A stretch of 64,000 nt of DNA, taken from assembly GCA_963803025.1 (NCBI GenBank), contig CAWDKZ010000011.1:100960-164959 (forward strand). Reading direction: 5' to 3'. Positions 31,732 through 40,770 of this stretch are shown here, one piece after another. Positions within the stretch are counted from its first letter, which is position 1. Each line of letters starts with the position of its first letter. The notes beneath the pieces are model-generated. The model was given only the letters and a program-made list of their open reading frames with translations, was not told the DNA's origin and ran no database searches. The translations under genes and the position numbers were made by a program. Source of the DNA: Bog-793 sp963803025 (GTDB taxonomy: Bacteria; Actinomycetota; Acidimicrobiia; Acidimicrobiales; Bog-793).

Positions 31732-33670
31732 CCCGAGTTTGACGACCCCTTTACGTAACTGCAGGTGGGACGGGGCGCGCGCGGGTCGTGTTTCCACTAC
31801 GGGGCGGACATCTGCCCAGCTCAGGCGATCGTGGCCCTGTCCCAGCTCGAGGTGTCGACACCGAGGGCCTTCAGCACCTTGGCCTGGAGGGCGTTGCGCC
31901 GGGTGACGAGTTCGATCTCGCGCCCTGCGGCCTCGATGTGGTGAAGGCGGATCCGGGCGAGTTCGGCGATGGCGCGCCGCGGGGTCATCGTCTGCTCGGG
32001 AAGGTCCGGATCGTTGACCTGCGCGCGGGCGAGGTCGTTCCCCATCACAGCCTCGATCACCGCGGCGATGACGCAGAGTGCGACGTGACCGCGCACCCGT
32101 TCCTCCGTGAAGTGGTGGACCGGCCGCAGCGAGAGGAAGTCCTTCAGCACACGGAAGCGCCGCTCGACGTTCATGAGGCTCCGGTAGTGGCGGACGACCT
32201 GGGCCGTCGAGGCCTCCGCCGGTGACAGCGACGTCGTGATCACGTAGCGACCGGCAAGGGCGTGCTCCTCGTAGTCGAGGGCTTCGTCGTCGAAGGCCCA
32301 GGAGAACCGCCCGGGACGGATCGTGGTCGTGAACAGCCGCGTGACGCCCGAGTCACGCAGGATCCGGTCCGCCGCGGCCCCGATCTTCGCCGGGTCGACG
32401 AGCTTGCCGGCCCGTACCCGGGCCTCGAGGGCGATCAATCCGTCCTCAGCGCGGGAAAGGAGCTCCTCCCGCCGGTGGTCGTCACGCCGGCGGCGCGGGG
32501 GCGAGTCGACGACCACGTAGCGGCGTCCGCCGTGCGCGATCTCACAGGCCGAGGAACGGCCCTCTTCCACCGGGACCCAGGTCACGTCGTCGCGCTGCGC
32601 AGACTCGAGGACGGCGGCGACGTCCGCGTCGCGGTGCAGGCGCGTGGCCAAGACGTGGTCGAAGCCGGCCTCGCTCACGGCGTCGAGATTCGCCTCGGTG
32701 ATGAGCCCCCGGTCGGCAACGAGGGCGATCTTGCCGACGCCGAAGCGGTACTGGAGATCGGCCATGACGCCGGGCAGGGTTGCCGAGTCCTTGGTGTTTC
32801 CCGGGAACACGTGGTGCGCGAGCGGGATTCCGTCGCCGGTGACCAAGAGGCCGATCATCACCTGGGGACGGTCGCCCCGGTGGTCGCGGCTGTAGCCGAA
32901 GGCCCGGGAAGGGAATGCCGGCGAGTCATGGGTGGTGCTCTCGAAGTAGGTCGAGGTGAGGTCGTAGCAGCAGAGGCGGAGATCGAGGTTGGCGAGGTCC
33001 GTGAGACGCCGGTAGAGGTGGGATTCGACGGCGTCCTTCTCCGCGCAGAGCACGTCGAGGGCGCGGTAGCACTGGGCGAGCGAGGGTGGCGCGACGCCGG
33101 CGGGGAGCGCCACGTCGGAAAGCCACTCGAGGATCGTCCGGCGCTTGGAGACGGGCCGGAGGAGGCGGTTCGCCAGCAGCACGAGGACGGTGTCCTCGAG
33201 ATGGCGCGAGCCCCTTGCCGCACCGAGCGACGCGAACAGCTCGTCGAGGCCGAGCCGGGAGAAGTAGGTCCCGACCGCGGCGACCCCGCCGAGAGACGGC
33301 GCCCCGGCGGCCTCGAGGGAAGAGGAGGCGACCCAGGACCCCTCGGCGTGGGTGGACAGCGCGGCGATGATCCGGTCGAGTTGGCCGGACTCCCGCAGCT
33401 CGCTCACCTCGCCGAGGCGCAGCAGCGTGTTGTGGGTGTTCTTCCCCCCGACCCGCACCGCTTCGACGAGGGAGAGGTACGTGTAGGCCTTGTCGCCCCG
33501 TCTGCGTACCGTCGTCTTCACGAACACGTATTGAGACTAGGCGATACGTCAGTGAATGTCGAGTATCTGTCGCCCCTACGCCGAGCATCCGAACGACCGA
33601 ATTCCGACAAGGACTCCCTGGTCAAGACGTTGTGACAATGAGATTCGAGGCTCAGGTCGTCAAACTCGGG
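31732..33670 (-). mobile_element. IS1634-family element, second type
   Basis: The ends are complementary: CCCGAGTTTGACGACC at the left and GGTCGTCAAACTCGGG at the right. The element is flanked by a 5-bp duplication TCTGA (31727-31731 and 33671-33675). It is about 1939 bp with one transposase gene and is clearly related to, but different from, the two identical copies at 7770 and 54401. It inserted into the IS1-type gene at the edge of an IS110-type insertion. Confidence 0.9.
31821..33527 (-). CDS. IS1634-family transposase (second type)
   Basis: This 568-residue DDE transposase aligns along its length with the one at 7926-9632 but differs at many residues. The catalytic regions are kept: CCYDLTSTYFES, LVADRGLITEANL, and YRSLMNVERRFRVLK for the Glu signature. 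The start is GTG 33527 (MFVKTTVRRRGDKAYTYLSL). Length and motifs suggest it is still functional. Confidence 0.93.
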   Translation of the reverse strand: MFVKTTVRRRGDKAYTYLSLVEAVRVGGKNTHNTLLRLGEVSELRESGQLDRIIAALSTHAEGSWVASSSLEAAGAPSLGGVAAVGTYFSRLGLDELFASLGAARGSRHLEDTVLVLLANRLLRPVSKRRTILEWLSDVALPAGVAPPSLAQCYRALDVLCAEKDAVESHLYRRLTDLANLDLRLCCYDLTSTYFESTTHDSPAFPSRAFGYSRDHRGDRPQVMIGLLVTGDGIPLAHHVFPGNTKDSATLPGVMADLQYRFGVGKIALVADRGLITEANLDAVSEAGFDHVLATRLHRDADVAAVLESAQRDDVTWVPVEEGRSSACEIAHGGRRYVVVDSPPRRRRDDHRREELLSRAEDGLIALEARVRAGKLVDPAKIGAAADRILRDSGVTRLFTTTIRPGRFSWAFDDEALDYEEHALAGRYVITTSLSPAEASTAQVVRHYRSLMNVERRFRVLKDFLSLRPVHHFTEERVRGHVALCVIAAVIEAVMGNDLARAQVNDPDLPEQTMTPRRAIAELARIRLHHIEAAGREIELVTRRNALQAKVLKALGVDTSSWDRATIA

Positions 33671-33675
33671 TCTGA

Positions 33676-35220
33676 TGTGATGAAGGAGCGCAGCGCCGCT
33701 CTCGCGTGACGGACGTCGTTGGGGCGTCTTCGGGCGCCGGCAGTGGAGCCGATGATGGCGTGCGGTCCAGAAGAGGTCGGGGTCTCACTTCGTCGTGATG
33801 GGCCGAGTGTTGACACACTCGAGGTCTCCAGACCAACCCAACCACGACGAAGGAGAACCCCTGTGGAGAAACAGTACGTCGGCATCGACCTGCACCGCCG
33901 CCGCTCGCTCATCGTCCGGCGGGATGACACCGGCACCACCCATTCGATGGTCCGCCTCGACAACTCCGATCTCGACGGCATCGTCGCCGAGGTGCGCGCC
34001 GCCGGTCCCGAACCGGACGTGATCGTCGAGGCGACCAACGGCTGGTACTGGCTCATCGACCTCCTCCGGGCCGAGGGCGCGCACGTGCACCTCGCGCACC
34101 CCCTCGGCAACAACTGGGGGACGCGACGGGTGAAGAACGACGAGCGGGACGCGACCGACCTCGTCGACCTCTACCGTCTCGGACGCCTCGTCGAGTCCTA
34201 CGTCGCGCCCCCGGAGCTGAGAGAGCAGCGCGAGCTCGTCCGCTACCGCCACAAGCTCGTCGGCTTCCGGACGTCCTGCCGAGAACAGATCCACGCCGTG
34301 CTCGCGAAGGAGGGGGTGGCGGTCCCGATGACGGACCTCTTCGGCGTCGCCGGTCTCGAGCTCCTCGACCACGTCCCGCTCGGAGGAGGCTTCGCGATCC
34401 GCGTCGAGTCGCTGCGGGACCTGATCGAGCTCATCGACCGCGAGGTCGCGATGCTCGACCGGGAGATCCACCACCGTCTTCGCAACGATCCGCGCTTCGG
34501 TGTGCTCCAGCTGCTCCCGGGGATCGGACCGGTGTTCGCGGCGATCCTCGTCACCGAGATCGGCGACATCTCGCGCTTCTCCTCGCCCGAGCGGCTCTGC
34601 TCCTGGGCGGGCCTCACGCCTCGCCATCGCGAGTCCGACACGACGGTGCACCGGGGCTCGATCACCAAGCAGGGAAGCCGCCTCGTGCGCTGGGCGGTCG
34701 TCGAGGCCGTGCAGCGCCAGGGCCACAGCGGGCTGCTCGGCGAGGCGATGGCCCGCGTCGCCGAGCGCCGCGGGCGCCGGATCGCGAAGGTCGCCGCGGC
34801 ACGGCGCCTTCTCACCCTTGTCTTCTACGCGCTGAGAGACGGCGAGCTCCGCTGTCTTGCGAGCGCGAGATGACACCGGCCGGACCCGGCCGGACGCGAG
34901 CTCGCCGCAGGTCATGGTCCCGAGAAGCGGACCGAGCCTCTGATTGAGCCCGTCCGGCCGGTGCCGAAACGCTCCATGCCGCCATGTCGCGGCGAAGGAA
35001 TGACTGGCAGCTGACCGCTGCCCTCACGGACCGTCACTGGAGCGATCGCCACGGCACCACAACCCCAAGAGCTTCCACCCACCCGACGGCGCCCGCCGAG
35101 TCGGGATCGACGCGTCGCGCCCGATCGCCAAAGCCCTGAACCGTGGTGACGCCGACAACCAGCCGGAACGTGTCGCCCTTCGGGCGACGCTGACTTGACG
35201 GGGAGCGCTCCTTCAGGAAT
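33676..35220 (+). mobile_element. IS110-family element inserted in the IS1-type gene
   Basis: The interval between the TCTGA duplication and the point where the IS1-type frame resumes (GACCTGCTCGAAAAC at 35221) contains an IS110 transposase with long non-coding flanks of about 190 and 350 bp. No terminal inverted repeats or target duplication are evident, as expected for IS110 elements. The exact ends are inferred from where the interrupted gene stops and restarts. Confidence 0.7.
33863..34873 (+). CDS. IS110-family transposase
   Basis: This 336-residue DEDD transposase starts at GTG 33863, behind GAAGGAG. The RuvC-like N-terminus begins YVGIDLHRRRSLIV with the first Asp, followed by VIVEATNGWYWLIDLL and RVKNDERDATDLVDL. 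The C-terminal Tnp20 domain is recognisable (LQLLPGIGPVFAAILVTEIG then DISRFSSPERLCSWAGLTP), including the conserved serine region (RGSITKQGSRLVRW). Length is usual. It lies in an element that disrupts an IS1-type gene. Confidence 0.93.
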   Translation: MEKQYVGIDLHRRRSLIVRRDDTGTTHSMVRLDNSDLDGIVAEVRAAGPEPDVIVEATNGWYWLIDLLRAEGAHVHLAHPLGNNWGTRRVKNDERDATDLVDLYRLGRLVESYVAPPELREQRELVRYRHKLVGFRTSCREQIHAVLAKEGVAVPMTDLFGVAGLELLDHVPLGGGFAIRVESLRDLIELIDREVAMLDREIHHRLRNDPRFGVLQLLPGIGPVFAAILVTEIGDISRFSSPERLCSWAGLTPRHRESDTTVHRGSITKQGSRLVRWAVVEAVQRQGHSGLLGEAMARVAERRGRRIAKVAAARRLLTLVFYALRDGELRCLASAR

Positions 35221-35976
35221 GACCTGCTCGAAAACATCGGCCAAGCCTGCTCCGAGTACCAGGACGGGGTACTTCGCAACCTCAATTTAACGGTCATTGA
35301 GGCAGATGAGATTTGGTCGTTCGTCGGCTCCAAGCAAAAAAACGTTCCCGAGGGCAAAGAGGAAGACGCTGACTATGGAGATGTCTGGACCTGGACGGCG
35401 ATTGACGCCCACACGAAGCTCATCCCTTCGTGGCTCGTCGGCGAACGCTCCCTCGCTGACTGCTACACGTTCCTGGCGGACCTCAAGAGTCGCATTAAGC
35501 CTGGTCACCGTATCCAACTGACTACCGACGGCCTCGGCCACTACACAGTCGTCGCGGATGCCCTTTGGCGTGACTCGGCAGACTTCGCACAGCTCATAAA
35601 GACCTACGGATCGCCGGGCAACGCCGACAATGAGCAGCGATACAGCCCCGCGGTTTGCACCGGAACAGAGGTCCACGTCCGAGCGGGCGATCCCGACCCT
35701 CGGCACATCTCGACCAGCTACGTCGAGCGGAACAACCTCACCATGCGGATGGGAATGCGTCGCTTCACCCGGCTCACCAACGCCTATTCAAAGAAGGTCC
35801 TGTTTCACGCCCACGCGGTCAGCCTCTTCTTCATGTACTACAACTTCTGCCGCGTCCACTCGTCACTGATGGTCAAGGGTGCGAACGGCAAGCGAATCAA
35901 GCGGACTCCGGCTATGGCCGCTGGCGTCGCGACCTTTCCGTGGTCGGTCCAACAGATCGCCACTCTGCTCGATTGA
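35221..35976 (+). pseudogene. 3' fragment of the IS1-type transposase gene
   Basis: An uninterrupted 251-codon frame without its own start encodes the rest of the IS1-type transposase: EIWSFVGSKQKNVPEGKEED, YGDVWTWTAIDAHTKLIPSW and LTTDGLGHYTVVADAL, ending in TSYVERNNLTMRMGMRRFTR then LTNAYSKK and HAHAVSLFFMYYNFCRVH. Acidic residues at DEIW, TTDG and VERNN fit a DDE core. Joined to 31619-31731 it would restore one gene of about 290 codons. Confidence 0.88.
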
Positions 35977-36087
35977 AACTAGGCCAGTACCGCCTTGCGG
36001 CGGTCGCGCGAGAATTGGTCGCGTGGGACACCCTTGATCCGGTTCCTTGCCGACGTATCTTGAGCGTCCGGGGAAAGGGGCCCGAGG

Positions 36088-37386
36088 ATGGGTGTCGGAC
36101 GGGGCGTGCGGGCGCGAAACCGCAGTTGGCGCGCGCGCTCTTTCGAGCGCAAAACCAGCGGGGGCCACCCTGCGTCGCTGGCGCCGATGGCGCTCGTCCT
36201 TGTCGTCGCGGCGAGCCTCGTGTTCGCCGGTCCCGTCGCGAAGGCCTCGTCACTCCTGCCGCGGGGCGCGCCGGCAACGGTGCCCGAGACGCGCGCCGAG
36301 CGGTTGACAGCCGCGCCGACCGCGCCGTCGCCGCCGAGCTTCGTGCTCGACGCGATCTCCGCGAGGTCGGGGACACAGCCCCGCTACCGGCTGAGGGTTG
36401 TCTTCCCCGAGGTCACGGGGTTGTCCGCGGTCGTGGCGGCTCGGATCAACTGGCGGATCGACTCCTTCGTCGGCCACGTGGTGGCGAGCTTCGAGCACGA
36501 GACGAAGGCGGCGGGTCCCCCGTATCCGCACGGTCGATCGCCGTCGAGGTTGGTCGGCTCCGTGACGACCGACTTCGACAGCGCGCGCGTCATATCCGTG
36601 AGCCTGGCCGAGTACACGTTGCCCGCCGGCGCCGCTCACGGCACCACGGCGGTCACGACGTTCAACTTCGACGCCCGCACCGGACAGCCGTATCGGTTGG
36701 CGGATCTCTTCGTGCCGTCCAGCAACTGGCTCGTCGCTCTCTCCAGGGCGAGCCGGCGCGCCTTGCCCAAACTCGTCGGCAGCCTCTCGACGACCCGATG
36801 GCTTGATTCGGGCACCGCGCCGAAGGCGTCCAACTTCGCGGCCTGGTCACTCACTCCCTGGGGATTGCAGATCACCTTCGGCGACTACCAGGTGGCGGCG
36901 TACGGAGCCGGCATGCCGCAGGTGACCATCCCGTACGCCTCGCTTTCGGGCTTCGCACGCAAGACCGGACCGATCGCGCTCGCCGTCGCCGGGGCCGGCG
37001 GAGCCACGAGCGGGCCCGGGCGCATGCCCCTGTTGCCGGCGGTCAGTCCGCCAGCCTCGGGCGAGTGCTACCGGACGCTCTCCTACACGTCAGGGCTGCC
37101 GCAGCCGTTCACCTGTCCCGGCGGACGGATCAACGTCGCGGCGTGGGACCGCGTGACCGAGTACGTCGACGGCAAGGGCTTCGCTGGTCTGCGGCTGCTC
37201 ACGCTCACCGCGAAATCGTCGGTCGGAACCGTGCGCTCCGCGATGTGTTCTGACCTCGGCCCCGGTCCGTACACGGACACCGCGATCGTGGTCGGCGCCG
37301 AGCGTCTCGTCGCCGTCTACTACGCCTGGCGGTTCAAGGCCTCGCCGGCGACAGGCTTTCCCAAGTACTGTCACGGCGCCACGTAG
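36088..37386 (+). CDS. Exported DUF3298/RsiV-like protein
   Basis: The 432-residue protein carries a hydrophobic export signal at about residues 34-53 (ALVLVVAASLVFAGPVAKAS), either after a long basic N-terminus or, if the start is ATG 36187, right at the N-terminus. The exported part has a DUF4163-like half (YRLRVVFPEVTGLSAVVAAR) and a DUF3298 half (FNFDARTGQPYRLADLFVPS, then PWGLQITFGDYQVAAYGAGM and VTIPYASL), as in the lysozyme-sensing RsiV family. No anti-sigma domain is seen, so it may be an envelope ligand-binding protein. Four Cys in the last third could form disulfides. Confidence 0.72.
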   Translation: MGVGRGVRARNRSWRARSFERKTSGGHPASLAPMALVLVVAASLVFAGPVAKASSLLPRGAPATVPETRAERLTAAPTAPSPPSFVLDAISARSGTQPRYRLRVVFPEVTGLSAVVAARINWRIDSFVGHVVASFEHETKAAGPPYPHGRSPSRLVGSVTTDFDSARVISVSLAEYTLPAGAAHGTTAVTTFNFDARTGQPYRLADLFVPSSNWLVALSRASRRALPKLVGSLSTTRWLDSGTAPKASNFAAWSLTPWGLQITFGDYQVAAYGAGMPQVTIPYASLSGFARKTGPIALAVAGAGGATSGPGRMPLLPAVSPPASGECYRTLSYTSGLPQPFTCPGGRINVAAWDRVTEYVDGKGFAGLRLLTLTAKSSVGTVRSAMCSDLGPGPYTDTAIVVGAERLVAVYYAWRFKASPATGFPKYCHGAT

Positions 37387-37747
37387 GTGGCGGAACGTCT
37401 GCATCGGGCCTGCGGGCGACGCCGTTTGACTCGGAGGACGTGGTCGCCGAGACTCAAGACCGAGCCGGGACCTTCGGTGCCGGGAGAACGACGTGGAGAA
37501 GCAGCAACTCCTCCTGGGTAGATGAGTGATGACAGCACGGTTCGGCACCGCTCGTCACGCATCTGCCCGGCGGTCCCGGTTTGACCCCCCTCGTCGAGCG
37601 CCGAGGTGCTCGACGAGGGTTTCGGGCTCTTCTCCGGGGCATCCGGGACGGCCCGCTGTTGCCGGGAAGCACCATCGGCGCGCCCGAGGTGCGCACGCCG
37701 ACCACGACGCGCGCCGTCTCGCGAAGCTGTCGAGATAGGAGCCGATC
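37387..37747. other. 360-bp intergenic region with a terminator
   Basis: No gene is supported. The region holds a strong hairpin at 37588-37619 that probably ends the DUF3298 transcript, and a likely promoter and ribosome site (GATAGGAG) for the radical-SAM gene that starts at 37748. Confidence 0.5.
37588..37619 (+). terminator. Hairpin terminator after the DUF3298 gene
   Basis: Perfect 12-bp arms CCCTCGTCGAGC and GCTCGACGAGGG enclose an 8-nt loop and are followed by TTTC. It stands about 200 bp after the stop codon of the exported protein gene and before the radical-SAM gene. Confidence 0.7.
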
Positions 37748-39301
37748 ATGCGTATCCGACTCGTCGAGCCCCGCCCGGCCGGCCATAACGTCTACGACCT
37801 GGCGCTCCTGCCCCGTCTCGGGCTCCCACTCATGGGGAAGATGCTCACCGACGCCGGCCACGACGTGCGCGTCTACTGCGAGATGCTCGCGCCCGTCGAC
37901 CTCGAGGATTGCCTGCGCGCCGATCTCGTCGGCATCTCCTCGACGACGGCGACCTCGCCGGACGCCTACCGCCTCGCCGACGTCCTCGCCGACGCAGGGG
38001 TCCCGGTCGTGTTCGGCGGCCCGCACGTGACATTCGAACCCGACGAGGCGCTCGGGCACGCGCCGTACGTCGTGCGCGGCGAAGGCGAGGCGACGATGCT
38101 CGAACTTGTCACATCGCTCGACCGGGGGATGCCGCTCGAGTCCGTTCGCGGCCTTTCCCATCTGTCCGGTGACAGTGAGCCGCGCCACAATCCCGCCCGG
38201 CCCCGCTGCACGCAACAGGAGTTCGAGCGCTTGCCGATCCCGGACCTCACCCTCATCGACGGCTACGGGCGGATGACGAGGAAGCCGATCATGACCCAGT
38301 GGGGCTGTCCTTTCGACTGCGAGTTCTGTGGAGTCACGGCGATGTTCTCCCGGGCCGTTCGCCATCGGCGCGCCGACCAGGTGATCGAGGAGCTCGCCGG
38401 GCTCGAAGCGGAGCGGGTCTTCTTCCACGACGACAACTTCGTCGTGAACAAGACCCGGACGACCGGGTTGCTCAACGCTATGCTCGAGTCCGGCAACACC
38501 CCCGGATGGTTCGCCCAGGTCCGTTCGGAAACTGCGCTGCGGTCGCTTTCCCACCAGGAGGTCGACGACGACTTCCTCAGCCTCATGCGCCGGGCCGGCT
38601 GCCAGATGGTGATGATCGGCATCGAGGCGATCACCGACGCGGGCCTCGCCGAGATCGGCAAGCGACAGCGGGTCACGATGATCGAGAAGGCGATTCACGC
38701 CTTCCACGATCACCACATCGCCGTGCACGGGATGTTCATCGCCGGGCTCGACTCCGACACGGCGGGCAGCGCCGAGGCGATCGCTTCCTTCGCCCGGCGG
38801 CTGCACATCGACACGTTCCAGCTGATGGTGGAGACACCTCTTCCCGGCACGAGACTGTGGGACCGGATCGTCGAGGAGGACCGTCTTCTGAGCGACGACT
38901 GGTCGCTTTTCGACGGACACCACGTCGTGATGCAGCCGGCGCAGATGACCCCGCTCGAGCTCCAGCTCGGCGTGCTGAAGGCGATGCGCCGCTTCTACTC
39001 CTGGCCGACGATCCTCAACGGGGGACTCGTCGGCGTGCTGCGCCATCTCCCGTCGTTCACCGCCGCCGCCCGGCCGGCGTTCATCCGCCGACTCCCGGTG
39101 CTCGCCCGGGCCGCCTGGGCGCGCCGTTGGGACGACGTGGCGCCGACGCTGCGGGCGGCCCTGTCCGAGAAGGTGCGCGTCCGGGTGAGTTCGGCGATGT
39201 GGTTGCCGGCGCTCCGCTTCTACGCCCGACGCCAGATCGCGGCCTGGTCCGAGGAGGACCGCTCCCGGGCGTACCTCGCGCTCCTCGCTACCGGGAGGTG
39301 A
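37748..39301 (+). CDS. Cobalamin-binding radical SAM protein (BchE/class B-like)
   Basis: The 517-residue enzyme combines a B12-binding Rossmann-type domain (residues 1-130; DLVGISSTTATSPDAYRLAD and VPVVFGGPHVTFEPDEAL) with a radical SAM core. The [4Fe-4S] ligands are in WGCPFDCEFCGV (CxxxCxxC). Further radical-SAM pattern follows (HDDNFVVNKTRTTGLL; MVMIGIEAITDAGLAEIGKR; VHGMFIAGLDSD). The C-terminal 130 residues are helical. Such enzymes perform methylation, cyclisation or other radical chemistry on lipids or tetrapyrroles; the substrate is not deducible. ATG 37748. It precedes an anSME-like gene by 46 bp and may be co-transcribed with it. Confidence 0.88.
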   Translation: MRIRLVEPRPAGHNVYDLALLPRLGLPLMGKMLTDAGHDVRVYCEMLAPVDLEDCLRADLVGISSTTATSPDAYRLADVLADAGVPVVFGGPHVTFEPDEALGHAPYVVRGEGEATMLELVTSLDRGMPLESVRGLSHLSGDSEPRHNPARPRCTQQEFERLPIPDLTLIDGYGRMTRKPIMTQWGCPFDCEFCGVTAMFSRAVRHRRADQVIEELAGLEAERVFFHDDNFVVNKTRTTGLLNAMLESGNTPGWFAQVRSETALRSLSHQEVDDDFLSLMRRAGCQMVMIGIEAITDAGLAEIGKRQRVTMIEKAIHAFHDHHIAVHGMFIAGLDSDTAGSAEAIASFARRLHIDTFQLMVETPLPGTRLWDRIVEEDRLLSDDWSLFDGHHVVMQPAQMTPLELQLGVLKAMRRFYSWPTILNGGLVGVLRHLPSFTAAARPAFIRRLPVLARAAWARRWDDVAPTLRAALSEKVRVRVSSAMWLPALRFYARRQIAAWSEEDRSRAYLALLATGR

Positions 39302-39347
39302 CGATCGCCCGCTCGTCGCGCCGGTCGGGCCGCTGGCGCGCGCCATC

Positions 39348-40658
39348 GTGGCGGATGTCGCCAGTCGGGCGCCAAGCAAACCGGCGGTGAACGCCGTCGA
39401 GCCGGTCGTCGTCATGGCCAAGCCCGTCGGGCCGGTGTGCAATTTCGACTGCGGTTACTGCTACTACCTCGGGAAGACGAGCCTGTTCCCTCCGGGCGAG
39501 CGCTACCGGATGGACCACGGGGTTCTCGAGGCCTACGTGCGGGCGTTCATTGCTGCGAGCCCCGGTCCGGTCGTGAGCTTCGTCTGGCACGGTGGGGAGC
39601 CGACACTCGTGGGGACCTCCTTCTACGCCGAGGCACTGGCGCTCCAGGAGCGGTATCTCCCGGAGGGCTGGACCTGTGAGAACAACCTGCAGACGAACGG
39701 CAGCCTGCTCGACGACGCCTGGTGCGCCTTCCTCGCCGAGCACCGCTTCAGCGTCGGGATCAGCATCGACGGCCCGGCGCGCCTGCACGACTCGGGCCGA
39801 CCTGACCGGCGCGGTCGCCCGACCCACGATCGCGTGATGCGGGGTCTGCGCAATCTGCGCGCCCATGGCATCGAGCCCGACGTGCTCTGCACCCTCAACG
39901 CGCAGAACGCCCTCCATCCGACCGAGGTCTACCGGTTCTTCCTCGCCGAGGACGTCCGCTGGCTCCAGTTCCTGCCGGTCGTGAGCCGTGACCCGCAGGG
40001 GAGCGTCTCATCCTGGTCGGTGTCACCCGAGGCGATGGGGGAGTTCCTCGGTGCGATCTTCGACGAATGGGTCCGTCACGACGTCGGTCGGATCGACGTG
40101 CAGAACTTCCTCGAGAGCCTGCTCGTCGCGACGGGCAAGCGCGCCAACCTCTGCATCGTCGCCGAGACCTGCGGGCGGGTCCTCGCCGTCGAGCACGACG
40201 GGGGCGTCTACTCGTGCGACCACTTCGTCGACCCGGCCCATCGCCTCGGCGACGTGGCGTCGGACGGGATCGGCCCGCTCGTGGAGGGAGCGACACAGCG
40301 GGCCTTCGGCGACGCGAAGCGCGACTCCCTGCCGGCGTACTGCCGGGCGTGCCCGGTCCTCGCCTTCTGCAACGGGGGCTGCCCGAAGGACCGCTTCGCG
40401 GCCACCCCGGACGGCGAGCCGGGTCTCAACTACCTCTGCGCGGGCTATCGCCGCTACTTCGGGCACATCGAGCCGTACCTCGCGCGCATGGCCGCCCTCG
40501 CGCACATCGGCCGTTCCCCGGCCACGATCATGGCCGAGCTCGAGCTCGCCGAGCGCGACGAGCGACAGCGCTGGCGCACGACCTCGCGCAACAACCCGTG
40601 TCCCTGCGGCAGCGGCGTGAAGTACAAGCACTGCTGCCTGCCGACTCGCCGGAGTTGA
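39348..40658 (+). CDS. anSME-like radical SAM/SPASM enzyme with SEC-C motif
   Basis: The 436-residue protein has the anaerobic sulfatase-maturase pattern: AKPVGPVCNFDCGYCYYLGK (CxxxCxxC cluster), SFVWHGGEPTL, and ENNLQTNGSLLDDAW, followed by VGISIDGP. The SPASM auxiliary-cluster cysteines are in ETCGRVLAVEHDGGVYSCDH, ACPVLAFCNGGCPKDRF and YLCAGYRRYF. The last 20 residues are an SEC-C zinc motif (NNPCPCGSGVKYKHCCLP). anSMEs convert an active-site Cys or Ser of a sulfatase to formylglycine. No sulfatase gene lies in this window, so the target is elsewhere or different. GTG 39348 is used; GTG 39387 is an alternative. Confidence 0.9.
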   Translation: MADVASRAPSKPAVNAVEPVVVMAKPVGPVCNFDCGYCYYLGKTSLFPPGERYRMDHGVLEAYVRAFIAASPGPVVSFVWHGGEPTLVGTSFYAEALALQERYLPEGWTCENNLQTNGSLLDDAWCAFLAEHRFSVGISIDGPARLHDSGRPDRRGRPTHDRVMRGLRNLRAHGIEPDVLCTLNAQNALHPTEVYRFFLAEDVRWLQFLPVVSRDPQGSVSSWSVSPEAMGEFLGAIFDEWVRHDVGRIDVQNFLESLLVATGKRANLCIVAETCGRVLAVEHDGGVYSCDHFVDPAHRLGDVASDGIGPLVEGATQRAFGDAKRDSLPAYCRACPVLAFCNGGCPKDRFAATPDGEPGLNYLCAGYRRYFGHIEPYLARMAALAHIGRSPATIMAELELAERDERQRWRTTSRNNPCPCGSGVKYKHCCLPTRRS

Positions 40659-40770
40659 AGCGGCGCCGGCGACCCGGGACGGGTACCCACGCCGCGGCGG
40701 CTGTCGGCGCGGGAGCCCGTCCATGCCGGATCGGATGCGTCGTGCCCGTCCCGCTAGCATCGACGCTCCG

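Noticed and set aside
35655..36806. 383-codon plus-strand frame spanning the end of the IS1-type gene and the DUF3298 gene
   Set aside because: Both real genes occupy other frames with recognisable domains; this frame merely passes through them.
37454..39442. 662-codon minus-strand frame
   Set aside because: Shadow of the radical-SAM gene at 37748-39301, which has complete motifs.
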